Assembly (NCBI RefSeq): GCF_006443095.1 | Contig: NZ_VFWZ01000008.1 | Location: forward strand, 169,563 to 233,562 | From: Aquimarina algicola | GTDB taxonomy: Bacteria; Bacteroidota; Bacteroidia; Flavobacteriales; Flavobacteriaceae | DNA: 64,000 nucleotides | Direction: 5' to 3' | Shown here: positions 17,725 through 26,376 of the stretch, piece after piece | How the letters are laid out: each line of letters starts with the position of its first letter | Position numbering within the stretch: position 1 is the first letter of the stretch | Notes under the pieces: model-generated | Seen by the model: the letters and a program-made list of their open reading frames with translations, nothing else | Databases searched by the model: none | What the model was told of the DNA's origin: nothing | Program-made: the position numbers and the translations under genes

Positions 17725-18936
17725 ATGGCTTCAGTAAAAATATTACTTTATAAAAGTAAGAAAAATTCAGAGGGCAAACATCCGATTGCTCTTAGAATTA
17801 CTAAAGACCGAATTCCTAAATATAAATTCCTTGAATACATCGATCCAAAAGATTGGAATGAAAAAAAGGGAGAGGTTAAACAATCTCACCATAGTTATAA
17901 AAGAATTAATTCGCTGATTGATAATGAATATATACGGGCTAAAAATCTAATTTTCGATTATGAATCTAAAGACAAGAGCTTTACCTCAGGTCTCATAATG
18001 TCCATCATAAAAGGAAATAAAGATAACATTACCTTTTTTAGATTGGCAGATGATTATTTTGAACAACAGGAAAAGGCTGGAAGTAAATGGCTACATACCA
18101 AAAAATCACGTATTAAAAAGTTCAAAGATTTTTTAAAAGATGAAGATATTCATTTTGAAAATATTACAATACCTTTATTAAAAAGATATATTGTTCATCT
18201 AAAAGCAACAGGGTCTAAATCAAAAATGACTATTGCAAGTTGCTTATCTGTCATACGAACTATTTTCAATGTAGCTATTACCGATGGAATTGTCGATGCT
18301 CAGTATTATCCTTTTGGAAAACGAAAATTACGGATTGATCCTGGTAAATCAATGAAAATCGGATTGGATAAAGATGAGATTAAGCGAATCGAAAATCTTG
18401 AATTGGATAAGGGGAGTTTTACATGGCACACTAAAAATGTATTCTTATTTTCTTTTTATTTAGCGGGAATTAGAATTGGTGATACCGTTTCCATGAGATG
18501 GGAGAATATTAATAGTGGCAGAATTCATTATCGAATGGGTAAAAATCAAAAAGTGGATTCCCTTCAACTCCCTCCAAAGGCCATGGGCATTTTAAAACTA
18601 TATGAGGAGTATAAAGAAGAAAATAATGGTTTTATTTTTCCGGAAATGAAAGATACAGATTTGAATGATTTAGACGCAGTGGAAAAGGTAGTTAGTAATG
18701 CCGGGAAATATTTTAATAGAGAACTAAAAAATATTGCCAAACTAGCTGAAATAGACAAGAAAATTACTAATCACATTTCAAGACATAGTTTTGGAAATAT
18801 AGCAGGATCTAATATCCCTGTGCAAATGCTCCAGAAATTGTATAGGCATTCTGATTTGAGTACCACAATTAATTACCAATCTAATTTTGATCATACCCTG
18901 ACTGATGAGGCTCTTAAAAATGTGCTAGATTTTTAG
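17725..18936 (+). CDS. Tyrosine recombinase (site-specific integrase)
   Basis: A 403-residue integrase of the Bacteroidota phage/ICE type. The N-terminal arm-binding domain (residues 1-90) begins MASVKILLYKSKK, followed by a SAM-like core-binding domain (about 100-200: FRLADDYFEQQEKAG). The catalytic domain carries Arg in AGIRIGDTVSMRW, the H-x-x-R box NHISRHSFGN, the second His in LYRHSDLSTT and the nucleophile Tyr in INYQSNF. It reads away from the palindrome ladder. Its stop overlaps the convergent GIY-YIG gene by 4 bases. It presumably integrates the element to its right. It is not an integron integrase by eye. Confidence 0.92.
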   Translation: MASVKILLYKSKKNSEGKHPIALRITKDRIPKYKFLEYIDPKDWNEKKGEVKQSHHSYKRINSLIDNEYIRAKNLIFDYESKDKSFTSGLIMSIIKGNKDNITFFRLADDYFEQQEKAGSKWLHTKKSRIKKFKDFLKDEDIHFENITIPLLKRYIVHLKATGSKSKMTIASCLSVIRTIFNVAITDGIVDAQYYPFGKRKLRIDPGKSMKIGLDKDEIKRIENLELDKGSFTWHTKNVFLFSFYLAGIRIGDTVSMRWENINSGRIHYRMGKNQKVDSLQLPPKAMGILKLYEEYKEENNGFIFPEMKDTDLNDLDAVEKVVSNAGKYFNRELKNIAKLAEIDKKITNHISRHSFGNIAGSNIPVQMLQKLYRHSDLSTTINYQSNFDHTLTDEALKNVLDF

Positions 18937-20153
18937 TTATTTGATTTAAGCTTAATTTTTTGAAGATCAATGTCATATTCATAGTGTATAATATTTTCAT
19001 TAATAATTAATTGAATTGCTTCCTCAATTACCTTAAAAGGAACAACAAACCATTCTCTTGGATTTATTCTTTGTCCTTTCTCATTTTCAAACTCAACATC
19101 TAAGCAAGCTTTAGCAAAAAATCTATGCAATAAGTTTTCCAAAACATCTGCCCGTCTGTTCACAATACCTTGTTTTAACCTCAAATAGACATCAGCAAAT
19201 AAATATGTTGCTTCATTTTTAGCATTTTTAATTCTATCCTCTACAGAATCTTTTGCGAATCCGATTTTATATAGGTTTTTGATTGATGTTATTTCTGGAT
19301 GCTTTGACTTTGATTGTAGCACATAAATGTATCCTGTCAATTCATCTTCCTCTTTCAGAGAACCGCTGTTTACAAATAAATCTTGTTCTATTTTTTGGGA
19401 TGTATTAGTTATCAATTTACCATCTTTTTGGATCTGCTTTCCTAATGAGCGGTAAAGCATATTACTGTAAGTTCCGTTTTCAAAAACAGTCCTTGTTCGC
19501 CCTTCAATTCTAGTTCTGTTACCGGATTTCTGTTCCCATTCTTCTTTTTTCAAGTTTGCGGATTCCAAATAGAGCATAATTCCATTCATTAAATAGAAAT
19601 CGCCAACGTGTAAGTTTTTTTCAATGTTCTTGAAAGGTTTGATTTTGCGTCTTCCTGCTTTAATTTCTTTATGAACTTGTAGAAATAGTTTCTCATACTT
19701 CTCAAATTCCTTTTCTTTCATTGGTTTTCTTTGAGCAACAAAATCTGTTTCTGCTCGGTCTTCCGGTTTTGGCGTGTGTTTAAATTTGAAAATATCCAAG
19801 TCTTTATCTGAATCTAACAAACCAAATTCGTCATCATCATTTAGGATATCATCAATTGATTGCTTTTCAATTTCAACGTGACCTAATAAATTGTGCCTAT
19901 CGTATGGTTTTAGAATTTTCTTTTGGTCTTCATTTTCTCTAAAATTTTTAAGTTTGGCCATTAAACCGTATTCAGACATACTTGATTTGTTTGGTTCTCG
20001 TTCATTCTTGTCAATAAACACATTGATTTCCTCAAAGGAATCAATAAGCCTTTCTTCATCTGTTTTTATAGTTGAAGTTTTGACTTTAGAATTTAACAAT
20101 CCAAAATCATCATCATTGAAGATGTCGTCTATTGTTAGTTTCTTCTTAGCCAT
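18933..20153 (-). CDS. GIY-YIG (T5orf172/MUG113-type) nuclease of a restriction-like operon
   Basis: A 406-residue protein. The C-terminal part (about 275-375) has the GIY-YIG fold: GYIYVLQSKS for the first motif, NLYKIGFAK for the second, then the Arg-rich helix (VEDRIKNAKNEA) and the Glu helix (DVLENLLHRFFAKACLD) of the T5orf172/MUG113 group. The N-terminal half is charged and carries two similar I-D-D-I-x-N-D-D segments (residues 7-15 and 78-86), perhaps a docking repeat. It is the third gene of an operon with the helicase and methyltransferase upstream, overlapping the helicase by 8 bases. Inferred role: DNA cleavage. Confidence 0.75.
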   Translation of the reverse strand: MAKKKLTIDDIFNDDDFGLLNSKVKTSTIKTDEERLIDSFEEINVFIDKNEREPNKSSMSEYGLMAKLKNFRENEDQKKILKPYDRHNLLGHVEIEKQSIDDILNDDDEFGLLDSDKDLDIFKFKHTPKPEDRAETDFVAQRKPMKEKEFEKYEKLFLQVHKEIKAGRRKIKPFKNIEKNLHVGDFYLMNGIMLYLESANLKKEEWEQKSGNRTRIEGRTRTVFENGTYSNMLYRSLGKQIQKDGKLITNTSQKIEQDLFVNSGSLKEEDELTGYIYVLQSKSKHPEITSIKNLYKIGFAKDSVEDRIKNAKNEATYLFADVYLRLKQGIVNRRADVLENLLHRFFAKACLDVEFENEKGQRINPREWFVVPFKVIEEAIQLIINENIIHYEYDIDLQKIKLKSNN

Positions 20154-22110
20154 TTTCTAATGCTTTTTTACGTTTCAATTCTCTCAAAAATACCAATGCT
20201 TCTGCCATTCGTTTTTCTTTATGGTCAAAGGCTTGTATACTTGGTTGTTCTCCGTTATTGTTCTTTACCCATTCTTTGATTTTCGGCCAAAGCAAAATAG
20301 CTTCTTCTTCGGTCATTTCAATTTTGGTAGATTGTATATGTTCATCTATCAATTTTAAAACTTGTGTTGTTACCGATTTAGATAGGATTTCAAATGCCTT
20401 TTGAAATGGATTTACTTTGTCTATTAAATCAATGTGAATATCATCAATATTGACAAAACTACCTGCCATTCTAATAAACTTTTTATCGCCTTGTTCCTCA
20501 ATTGTTCCATTTTTAATTACCGAATCCACAACTACATGTTGTCTCACAGCTTCAACATCTTCTTCGTCCAAATCAGGGTAAACTTCTCTAATTATTTTAG
20601 GAATTAGAACTGTGTTTATGACTTCTGGCTCAATGTTTCCTGGCATTGCTTTGAGCATTTGTGGGTCTTGAAGAATTTTAGCTTTCAAGTCATTTAAATC
20701 AGTTTCAATAATGCCTTTTGCTCTTTGTGAAGTCGGTAATTTGAAACCTCTAATTTTTATAGTGTTATCGTCATCATCTTCGTCCTCACCATCTTCGTCT
20801 TTTTTTAGTTTGAATTTAAAGTTTGGTGCTAAAACTTGTTCCATTAATAAAGACGCTGTAATTGCTTTTAGCATATTATTGACTGACAATTTTACTTCTT
20901 TAGCTTCGGCATCAGGTTGAGCAATAAGATTGGTAAATTGAGCGTGAGTTTTATTATTGCTATCTCTTGTTGCTCTACCAATAATTTGGATAATCTCGGT
21001 TAATGAACCTCTATAACCAATGGTTAATGCATGTTGACAATAAGGCCAATCAAAACCTTCTTTTGCCATTCCTAATGCAATGATTATATCAATATCATCT
21101 GCCGAATTTACACTACGTAAATAGGCACTAATTTTATCTCTTGACTTTGGATTGTCGTTAACCAAGTCAGCGACCTTTAGAGTTTTACCTGTTTTATGAC
21201 TTTTGATGTATAAAACGCCTGTTTCTTCATCTTGATAATCCAAATCTCCCAAAACGTCAATAATGTGATTGACTTCTTCGTATTTCTCTTTTGAAGATTC
21301 GGCAGAATTGACACTTGGTATATGAATAATTGTTTTTTGGTTTTCGTCTAAAATTTCCGCCAATGCAGACATTTCTTTATCAGGATGTTTTTTAAAATAC
21401 CTTCCTGTGTAAAAATGATAGCCAATACCTAATGATTTTAAATACTCATAGCCGTTTAACTGCTGATAATATGTGTAAGTTACTTTGGTAAATTTTGCTT
21501 CATCTTCTGGCATTAAAACAGGAATATTGTCACCCCTGAAGTATGAGCCTGTCATTGCAACAATATGTGCTGTTGAATTTGCCATAATGCTTTTAAGCAC
21601 TTGACCTAAAATGTTATCGCCCTCGGCTGAAACGTGGTGAAACTCATCAATGGCAACTAAAGTGTTGTTTAATTTTTTTGGGTCTAAACCGTCAAAAGTA
21701 GAACGAAGTGTAGAATGTGTACATACCAAAATTTGTTCATCAGATTCTAAAAATTCTAAGAAGGCCGTTACTTTACTTTTTTCTGGGCCAGGTGTACATA
21801 GATTGTATTTTGGATTAGGATTCCAATCTTCAAAAAAACCATATTTCTTTAATTCTGTTGTGCCAAAAGAAGCTCCAATGGATTTTTCTGGAACAGCAAC
21901 AATTACTTTTTTTATGCCTTGGTTTTTCAATTTATCCAAAGCTATGAACATTAAGGCTCTGGATTTACCGGATGCTGGTGGTGCTTTAATCAATAAATAT
22001 TGTGCAGTTCTCCCTGCATAAGCTTTTTCCTGCATTTCTCGCATTCCAAGTTCATTAGTGCTTTTGCTTTGTCCTGTTTGGTTGTATGTTACCTTAATTA
22101 AATCTGGCAT
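20146..22110 (-). CDS. Superfamily 2 DEAD/DEAH-type helicase of a restriction-like operon
   Basis: A 654-residue SF2 ATPase. Walker A is APPASGKS (residues 43-50), the DEAH-like box is DEFHH (AIDEFHHVSAEGDN), and motif VI is QIIGRATRD. The C-terminal 200 residues are a non-helicase extension with an acidic stretch (DEDGEDEDDDD). Such helicases serve as translocating subunits of type I- and type III-like restriction systems. It lies 3 bases after the methyltransferase and overlaps the nuclease, so the three are surely cotranscribed. Confidence 0.85.
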   Translation of the reverse strand: MPDLIKVTYNQTGQSKSTNELGMREMQEKAYAGRTAQYLLIKAPPASGKSRALMFIALDKLKNQGIKKVIVAVPEKSIGASFGTTELKKYGFFEDWNPNPKYNLCTPGPEKSKVTAFLEFLESDEQILVCTHSTLRSTFDGLDPKKLNNTLVAIDEFHHVSAEGDNILGQVLKSIMANSTAHIVAMTGSYFRGDNIPVLMPEDEAKFTKVTYTYYQQLNGYEYLKSLGIGYHFYTGRYFKKHPDKEMSALAEILDENQKTIIHIPSVNSAESSKEKYEEVNHIIDVLGDLDYQDEETGVLYIKSHKTGKTLKVADLVNDNPKSRDKISAYLRSVNSADDIDIIIALGMAKEGFDWPYCQHALTIGYRGSLTEIIQIIGRATRDSNNKTHAQFTNLIAQPDAEAKEVKLSVNNMLKAITASLLMEQVLAPNFKFKLKKDEDGEDEDDDDNTIKIRGFKLPTSQRAKGIIETDLNDLKAKILQDPQMLKAMPGNIEPEVINTVLIPKIIREVYPDLDEEDVEAVRQHVVVDSVIKNGTIEEQGDKKFIRMAGSFVNIDDIHIDLIDKVNPFQKAFEILSKSVTTQVLKLIDEHIQSTKIEMTEEEAILLWPKIKEWVKNNNGEQPSIQAFDHKEKRMAEALVFLRELKRKKALENG

Positions 22111-22113
22111 ATT

Positions 22114-24819
22114 TTATTTTTTCACTGTCTTTTTTCTGGTTTTCTTTTGTTTAGCAAAAAACGAATCTTTTTTTAACATTTCCTCATACTGCTTAAACAA
22201 ATACTCCAAACGTTCGGTATCGTTTTTAAAGGATTGTAAACGATAACATTGCTCTATAGCTGTATCGAGTTCTTGATGAGCTTGTAACAAACCTTTTGGC
22301 ATAGTATCAGGATTGTATAATTGTGCCATTGTTTTATTATACTTTGCTCTTTCTTCAATTATTCCAAAAACATAGAGGTTCAAGTTTTCCTTTTGTTTAT
22401 TGCTTATTTCAGGAAATGGAAAAGTATTATAGCAAAGAGTGTTAGAATACTGCATATCCATTTTCAATCTACCTGCAACAGCTTTAACCCAAACTATATG
22501 CATTCTTGATGATATTACACCAAACAACCAAGGTTGAACATTGTATATTACTCTTGTAGCATTTGAAGGGACATAGGAATCATCAAAATATCCAATAGGT
22601 ATATATTTTCTTCTTTCTGAACCAGTTTGCGGAACTAAAATAAATTCGCCATTTTGATGCTTGTCTTCATCAAAAAAATGAGGGTTTTCTGCTTTCTTTT
22701 GAGTTGCTTTCTTTTTACTATTTAATCGAAATATTTCTACTTTTTCAAAGCGTTCGTCAAGTGCTTTAATTTTGTAGGCTTCTTTTACATTATCCTTTGT
22801 AACGTGAATACAAAATCTGCTGGAACCATTTATAAACTCAGAAGCACCAATGTATTTTTTGATAAACTTTTCTGCTTCAGGATGGTTTGAAAGTAGTTCG
22901 TTTTTTTCCTCTATATCTAAAAGTAAATTTCCATTATCACTAATCTTACTCCCTATTATCATTTCAGGAAAATTTGAGAGCGGTTTATTACGAGCTTTAA
23001 CAATTAAGTTTCTTGTATCTGTTAGATATGGACTTATGTTTTTTACAGATTGTTTTAAGTTATTGTTGTAAATAAACTTATCTGAGTTATTAATATTTCT
23101 AATACCAATTATAACAACTGCTACTACTGCATTTCCTTTTGCGTTGTTAGTCCATTTAAAAGATTGATGAGCAAAGTTAATTTCTTGCTCTTTGTTCAAT
23201 ATAAGTGGCCAAAGTAATGCTACTTGTTCGCCTTGTGTTATTGAGTTAGTTGTCACAAATGCATATTTTGCTTTGGTATCTTGAATATAATTTGTCGCCT
23301 TATAAAACCAACAAGCTATATAGTCTAATTTTTTATAATTCTTAATTCTTGAAAATACAATACTCATATCTTCCTTTTGGCTCTCGTCTTGTCTGCTGTA
23401 GCCTAAATATGGTGGATTTCCAATGATATAAACTTCATCATCTTTTGTAATTGTGCAGGCTTTGTTCCAACTCTCTCTGGTAGCATTTGCGTGAGTGATT
23501 TGTCCTGCTTCTTTAAGAGGTAAGATGTTTTTAGACTTACCATAATCAAAGAGCATTTCTTCAAAAATACGGTTCATTTGATGTTCTGCTAACCAAAGGG
23601 AAAGTATTGCCATTTCGTGTGCAAAATCATCTATTTCAATACCATAAAACTGTGAAAGTTGTACAGAAGTCCATTTAAACGTTGGTGTTAGTTCTAGATC
23701 TGTAATTTTTTGTAGAATCTTTATTTCCAACAAACGGATTTCCTTGTAAGTGATAATTAAGAAATTTCCACTTCCACAAGCCGGGTCAAAGAATTTGATT
23801 TTAGAAATGCGTTGAATTAAGGCATTGAGTTGTTTTACAGTTAAAGCTTTCTCTAATTCTTCATACAGTTCATCCAGAAACAATGGTTTAATTAGTTTCA
23901 GAATGTTAATTACAGAGGTGTAATGCATTCCTAAATCGCTACGATAATCTGGAATTACCACCGCTTGAATCATCGAACCAAAAATGTCTGGATTGATTTC
24001 AGACCAATTGAGGTCGCCTAATTCAATTAAGATTTTTCGAGCCTTTGTATTAAACTTTGGCGAGTTTACCTTTTGTCCAAATAAGCCACCGTTTACATAT
24101 GGGAATTTTGCTAAAAAGTCAGGATAACCTTTTCCACTTTCGCTGTCCAAACGGTCGAACAAATCATTTAAAAACGAATGTGTATCACTCCCGTTTTCTT
24201 CGGTGTGTAGAGCAAGTGTATTGGTGAAAATGCTTTCTTGTTCAAATATTTCTGTGTCTTCTGCAAAAAAGCAAAACAACAAACGAGATAAGAATATATT
24301 AAGGTGATGAATACTTTCTTTTGAGTAGTAGATATTTGGGTTTTCTTCAATTAATAGATCATACAATGAAGCCATTTTGTAAGAAGCGTTTCTGTCCGCT
24401 TCATTATCGTTGGTTGCATTATATACTTCGCTACCTGCTAATGGTAAAAAGAAATCAAAATAGTTTGGCAATTCTTTGATTTCAATGTCTAAGTTTTTAC
24501 CCAATCGTAAATCTTTTGCAACGAGTTGTTTATGATCAGTCAGAATAGTAAATCTTGGTTTATGTTTTAAAATTCGTTTTTCATTTGAAATATTGTCAAT
24601 GCTATTGAGTAGTTGTCCTGTGGCTTCTACTTTAAAAAAGATTTTCTTTTTGTACAATATTTCGCCATCGACCTTTGACAAGTTGTAATCGCCTTTTCTA
24701 AGTCGAGTAACAGAGGTTTTTGATATACCGTAGGCAATCAATAAATCAAACACAAAATCTTCTTTCGAGAAGTTCTCGATTACATTTTGGACATTATGTT
24801 GTATTTCGGTTGATTTCAT
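22114..24819 (-). CDS. MmeI-like N6-adenine DNA methyltransferase
   Basis: A 901-residue protein in the class of MmeI/type IIG methyltransferases. S-adenosylmethionine motif I is DPACGSGNF near residue 343, and the catalytic motif IV is N-P-P-Y (IIGNPPYLGYS) near residue 468. The order (N-terminal helical region, methyltransferase, target-recognition region, C-terminal helices) fits the family. No PD-(D/E)xK nuclease motif was seen in the N-terminal part, which agrees with cleavage being supplied by the GIY-YIG gene. It is first in the operon, with a 271-base upstream region. Confidence 0.85.
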   Translation of the reverse strand: MKSTEIQHNVQNVIENFSKEDFVFDLLIAYGISKTSVTRLRKGDYNLSKVDGEILYKKKIFFKVEATGQLLNSIDNISNEKRILKHKPRFTILTDHKQLVAKDLRLGKNLDIEIKELPNYFDFFLPLAGSEVYNATNDNEADRNASYKMASLYDLLIEENPNIYYSKESIHHLNIFLSRLLFCFFAEDTEIFEQESIFTNTLALHTEENGSDTHSFLNDLFDRLDSESGKGYPDFLAKFPYVNGGLFGQKVNSPKFNTKARKILIELGDLNWSEINPDIFGSMIQAVVIPDYRSDLGMHYTSVINILKLIKPLFLDELYEELEKALTVKQLNALIQRISKIKFFDPACGSGNFLIITYKEIRLLEIKILQKITDLELTPTFKWTSVQLSQFYGIEIDDFAHEMAILSLWLAEHQMNRIFEEMLFDYGKSKNILPLKEAGQITHANATRESWNKACTITKDDEVYIIGNPPYLGYSRQDESQKEDMSIVFSRIKNYKKLDYIACWFYKATNYIQDTKAKYAFVTTNSITQGEQVALLWPLILNKEQEINFAHQSFKWTNNAKGNAVVAVVIIGIRNINNSDKFIYNNNLKQSVKNISPYLTDTRNLIVKARNKPLSNFPEMIIGSKISDNGNLLLDIEEKNELLSNHPEAEKFIKKYIGASEFINGSSRFCIHVTKDNVKEAYKIKALDERFEKVEIFRLNSKKKATQKKAENPHFFDEDKHQNGEFILVPQTGSERRKYIPIGYFDDSYVPSNATRVIYNVQPWLFGVISSRMHIVWVKAVAGRLKMDMQYSNTLCYNTFPFPEISNKQKENLNLYVFGIIEERAKYNKTMAQLYNPDTMPKGLLQAHQELDTAIEQCYRLQSFKNDTERLEYLFKQYEEMLKKDSFFAKQKKTRKKTVKK

Positions 24820-25090
24820 TTGTTTGTGATTGATAAAATTGTCATTTTTTATAGACTGGTTAGCTAAATTATGATTTAATGATCAATTTACATTAATTCA
24901 TTTTATAAATTAATCTCACAAACAAAATATCTGATATCTCAAAATTGTCAAACAAAGTATGAGGGCAACTAGTGTATTTACATAGGCTTGAAACTACAGA
25001 TTTTTATTTTACTATTGTTTTGTACTCTATTAATAAAATATACTATAGTCAATGCCCCCGATAATAATTTCCAGATATATATGCTATAAA

Positions 25091-26323
25091 TCATAATATT
25101 TCTATTTGTTCTTTTGCAGAAACCTCTGCAGCTCCGATGATATATTTTGTAAAAATATTGTATTTGATTCCTGTAATACCATATCGATTTTTGGTGGTTA
25201 CTGCATAATTATTTTGAAACGTATCATCGACTTTTACAACTTCGATATTAATCCCGGCATCATACAGGGGAGCTGTTCCCCCTCGTATTGTTTTTTGAGT
25301 AGTTCGTTGAAAAATGACAATAAAAATAGTGTTGGAATATTCCTTTCGTAAACGATCAAAATCTTGTGATGGTAGGCCTGTTTTATTCCAGCTGTCAATA
25401 ATAATAACATCAAAGACACCAGCAGCACTTGCAATGGTATCATAACCATTAGGAAGCCGATCTGCTCTGGAAATACGGTTCCTGTTTTTTGGACTTAAGT
25501 ACTCTTCTCTCATACGGTTGATTAAATCTGATTTACCACCAATCTCCAAGGTAAATATGGCTATTTTATGCCCTAATTCTGCAAAAGCATCTGCTAATTG
25601 ATAGGTAAAGCGTGTTTTTCCACCGCCCTGATCTCCTTCAATAGTGATGGCCAATTCAAACTTTTCTACATCTCCGAGCAGTTCTCCCATTGCTCCGGGT
25701 AACTTAAAAGTAGGCGTATTTGTTTTTACGGGCTGCTGGTCAAAAGAAGTAAATAAGGGATCATTTTTAGTGGTCGTTATAGGTAAAGTATTTGTTTTAG
25801 TTGGACTCATACTATCTATACTTCCCAATCCTTCCATTGGCTTTTGATATGTAATTTTCTTGAGTGCTAATCGCCATTTGCGATTGATCATAATCTTTAC
25901 TTTGTCCTGTAAGATCATCTCGTTATATTGCACAATCAGCTTTTGTTGCATCTCTTCAATATGAGCAGCATAAGGGTCTTCTTTGGTAATTTCTTTGCTT
26001 GTAACAGCTTTTTGTAATGAAAAAATAAATTTCTTGAGTGCTTCTTTGGATTGAATGGTGCTATGCATCTCCAGGAATGTCCGTATAAAAGCAACAGAAG
26101 CTAACATATCCTGATCTTTTACTTTTGTGTTTTCAAGAAAGTGTGCATTTAGTTGCTCTAAATAGAGATCAATGGTTTCTTTGATTTCAGGTTCCTGGAA
26201 ATAGAATTCTTGTGCTTCTGTAAAAAACTGATGCCCTTTCTGTAGAATTTCCGGTAGGGTTTTCAAACGAACATGAGTAATAACATCATTGTAGTTCTCA
26301 AAGGAAATATATTGCTTTTTCAT
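25091..26323 (-). CDS. RecA-fold ATPase (DnaB/RadA-like)
   Basis: A 410-residue protein. The N-terminal half is helical. From about residue 220 it is a RecA-fold domain, with Walker A G-D-Q-G-G-G-K-T (about 228-235), Walker B VIIIDSW, and a late glycine-rich segment (TIRGGTAPLYDAGINIEV) as in DnaB- and RadA-like ATPases. Related ATPases act in replication or recombination of mobile elements. It lacks the primase or OB parts of larger relatives. It lies 54 bases after the methyltransferase gene. A DNA-packaging role is possible but less supported. Confidence 0.7.
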   Translation of the reverse strand: MKKQYISFENYNDVITHVRLKTLPEILQKGHQFFTEAQEFYFQEPEIKETIDLYLEQLNAHFLENTKVKDQDMLASVAFIRTFLEMHSTIQSKEALKKFIFSLQKAVTSKEITKEDPYAAHIEEMQQKLIVQYNEMILQDKVKIMINRKWRLALKKITYQKPMEGLGSIDSMSPTKTNTLPITTTKNDPLFTSFDQQPVKTNTPTFKLPGAMGELLGDVEKFELAITIEGDQGGGKTRFTYQLADAFAELGHKIAIFTLEIGGKSDLINRMREEYLSPKNRNRISRADRLPNGYDTIASAAGVFDVIIIDSWNKTGLPSQDFDRLRKEYSNTIFIVIFQRTTQKTIRGGTAPLYDAGINIEVVKVDDTFQNNYAVTTKNRYGITGIKYNIFTKYIIGAAEVSAKEQIEIL

Positions 26324-26376
26324 ATGGTAATTTTACAATGACAGTCAATGACCGTTTCGGGTTGATTCGGGTTCGT

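Noticed and set aside
17725..18936. Integron integrase for the left array
   Set aside because: The protein has the arm-binding and SAM-like domains of phage/ICE integrases and reads away from the array; no IntI-specific insertion was seen.
25091..26323. Virus DNA-packaging ATPase
   Set aside because: The motifs after Walker B (glycine-rich TIRGGTAPLYDAG) fit RecA/DnaB-type ATPases better than A32/FtsK-type packaging ATPases. It remains possible but unsupported.
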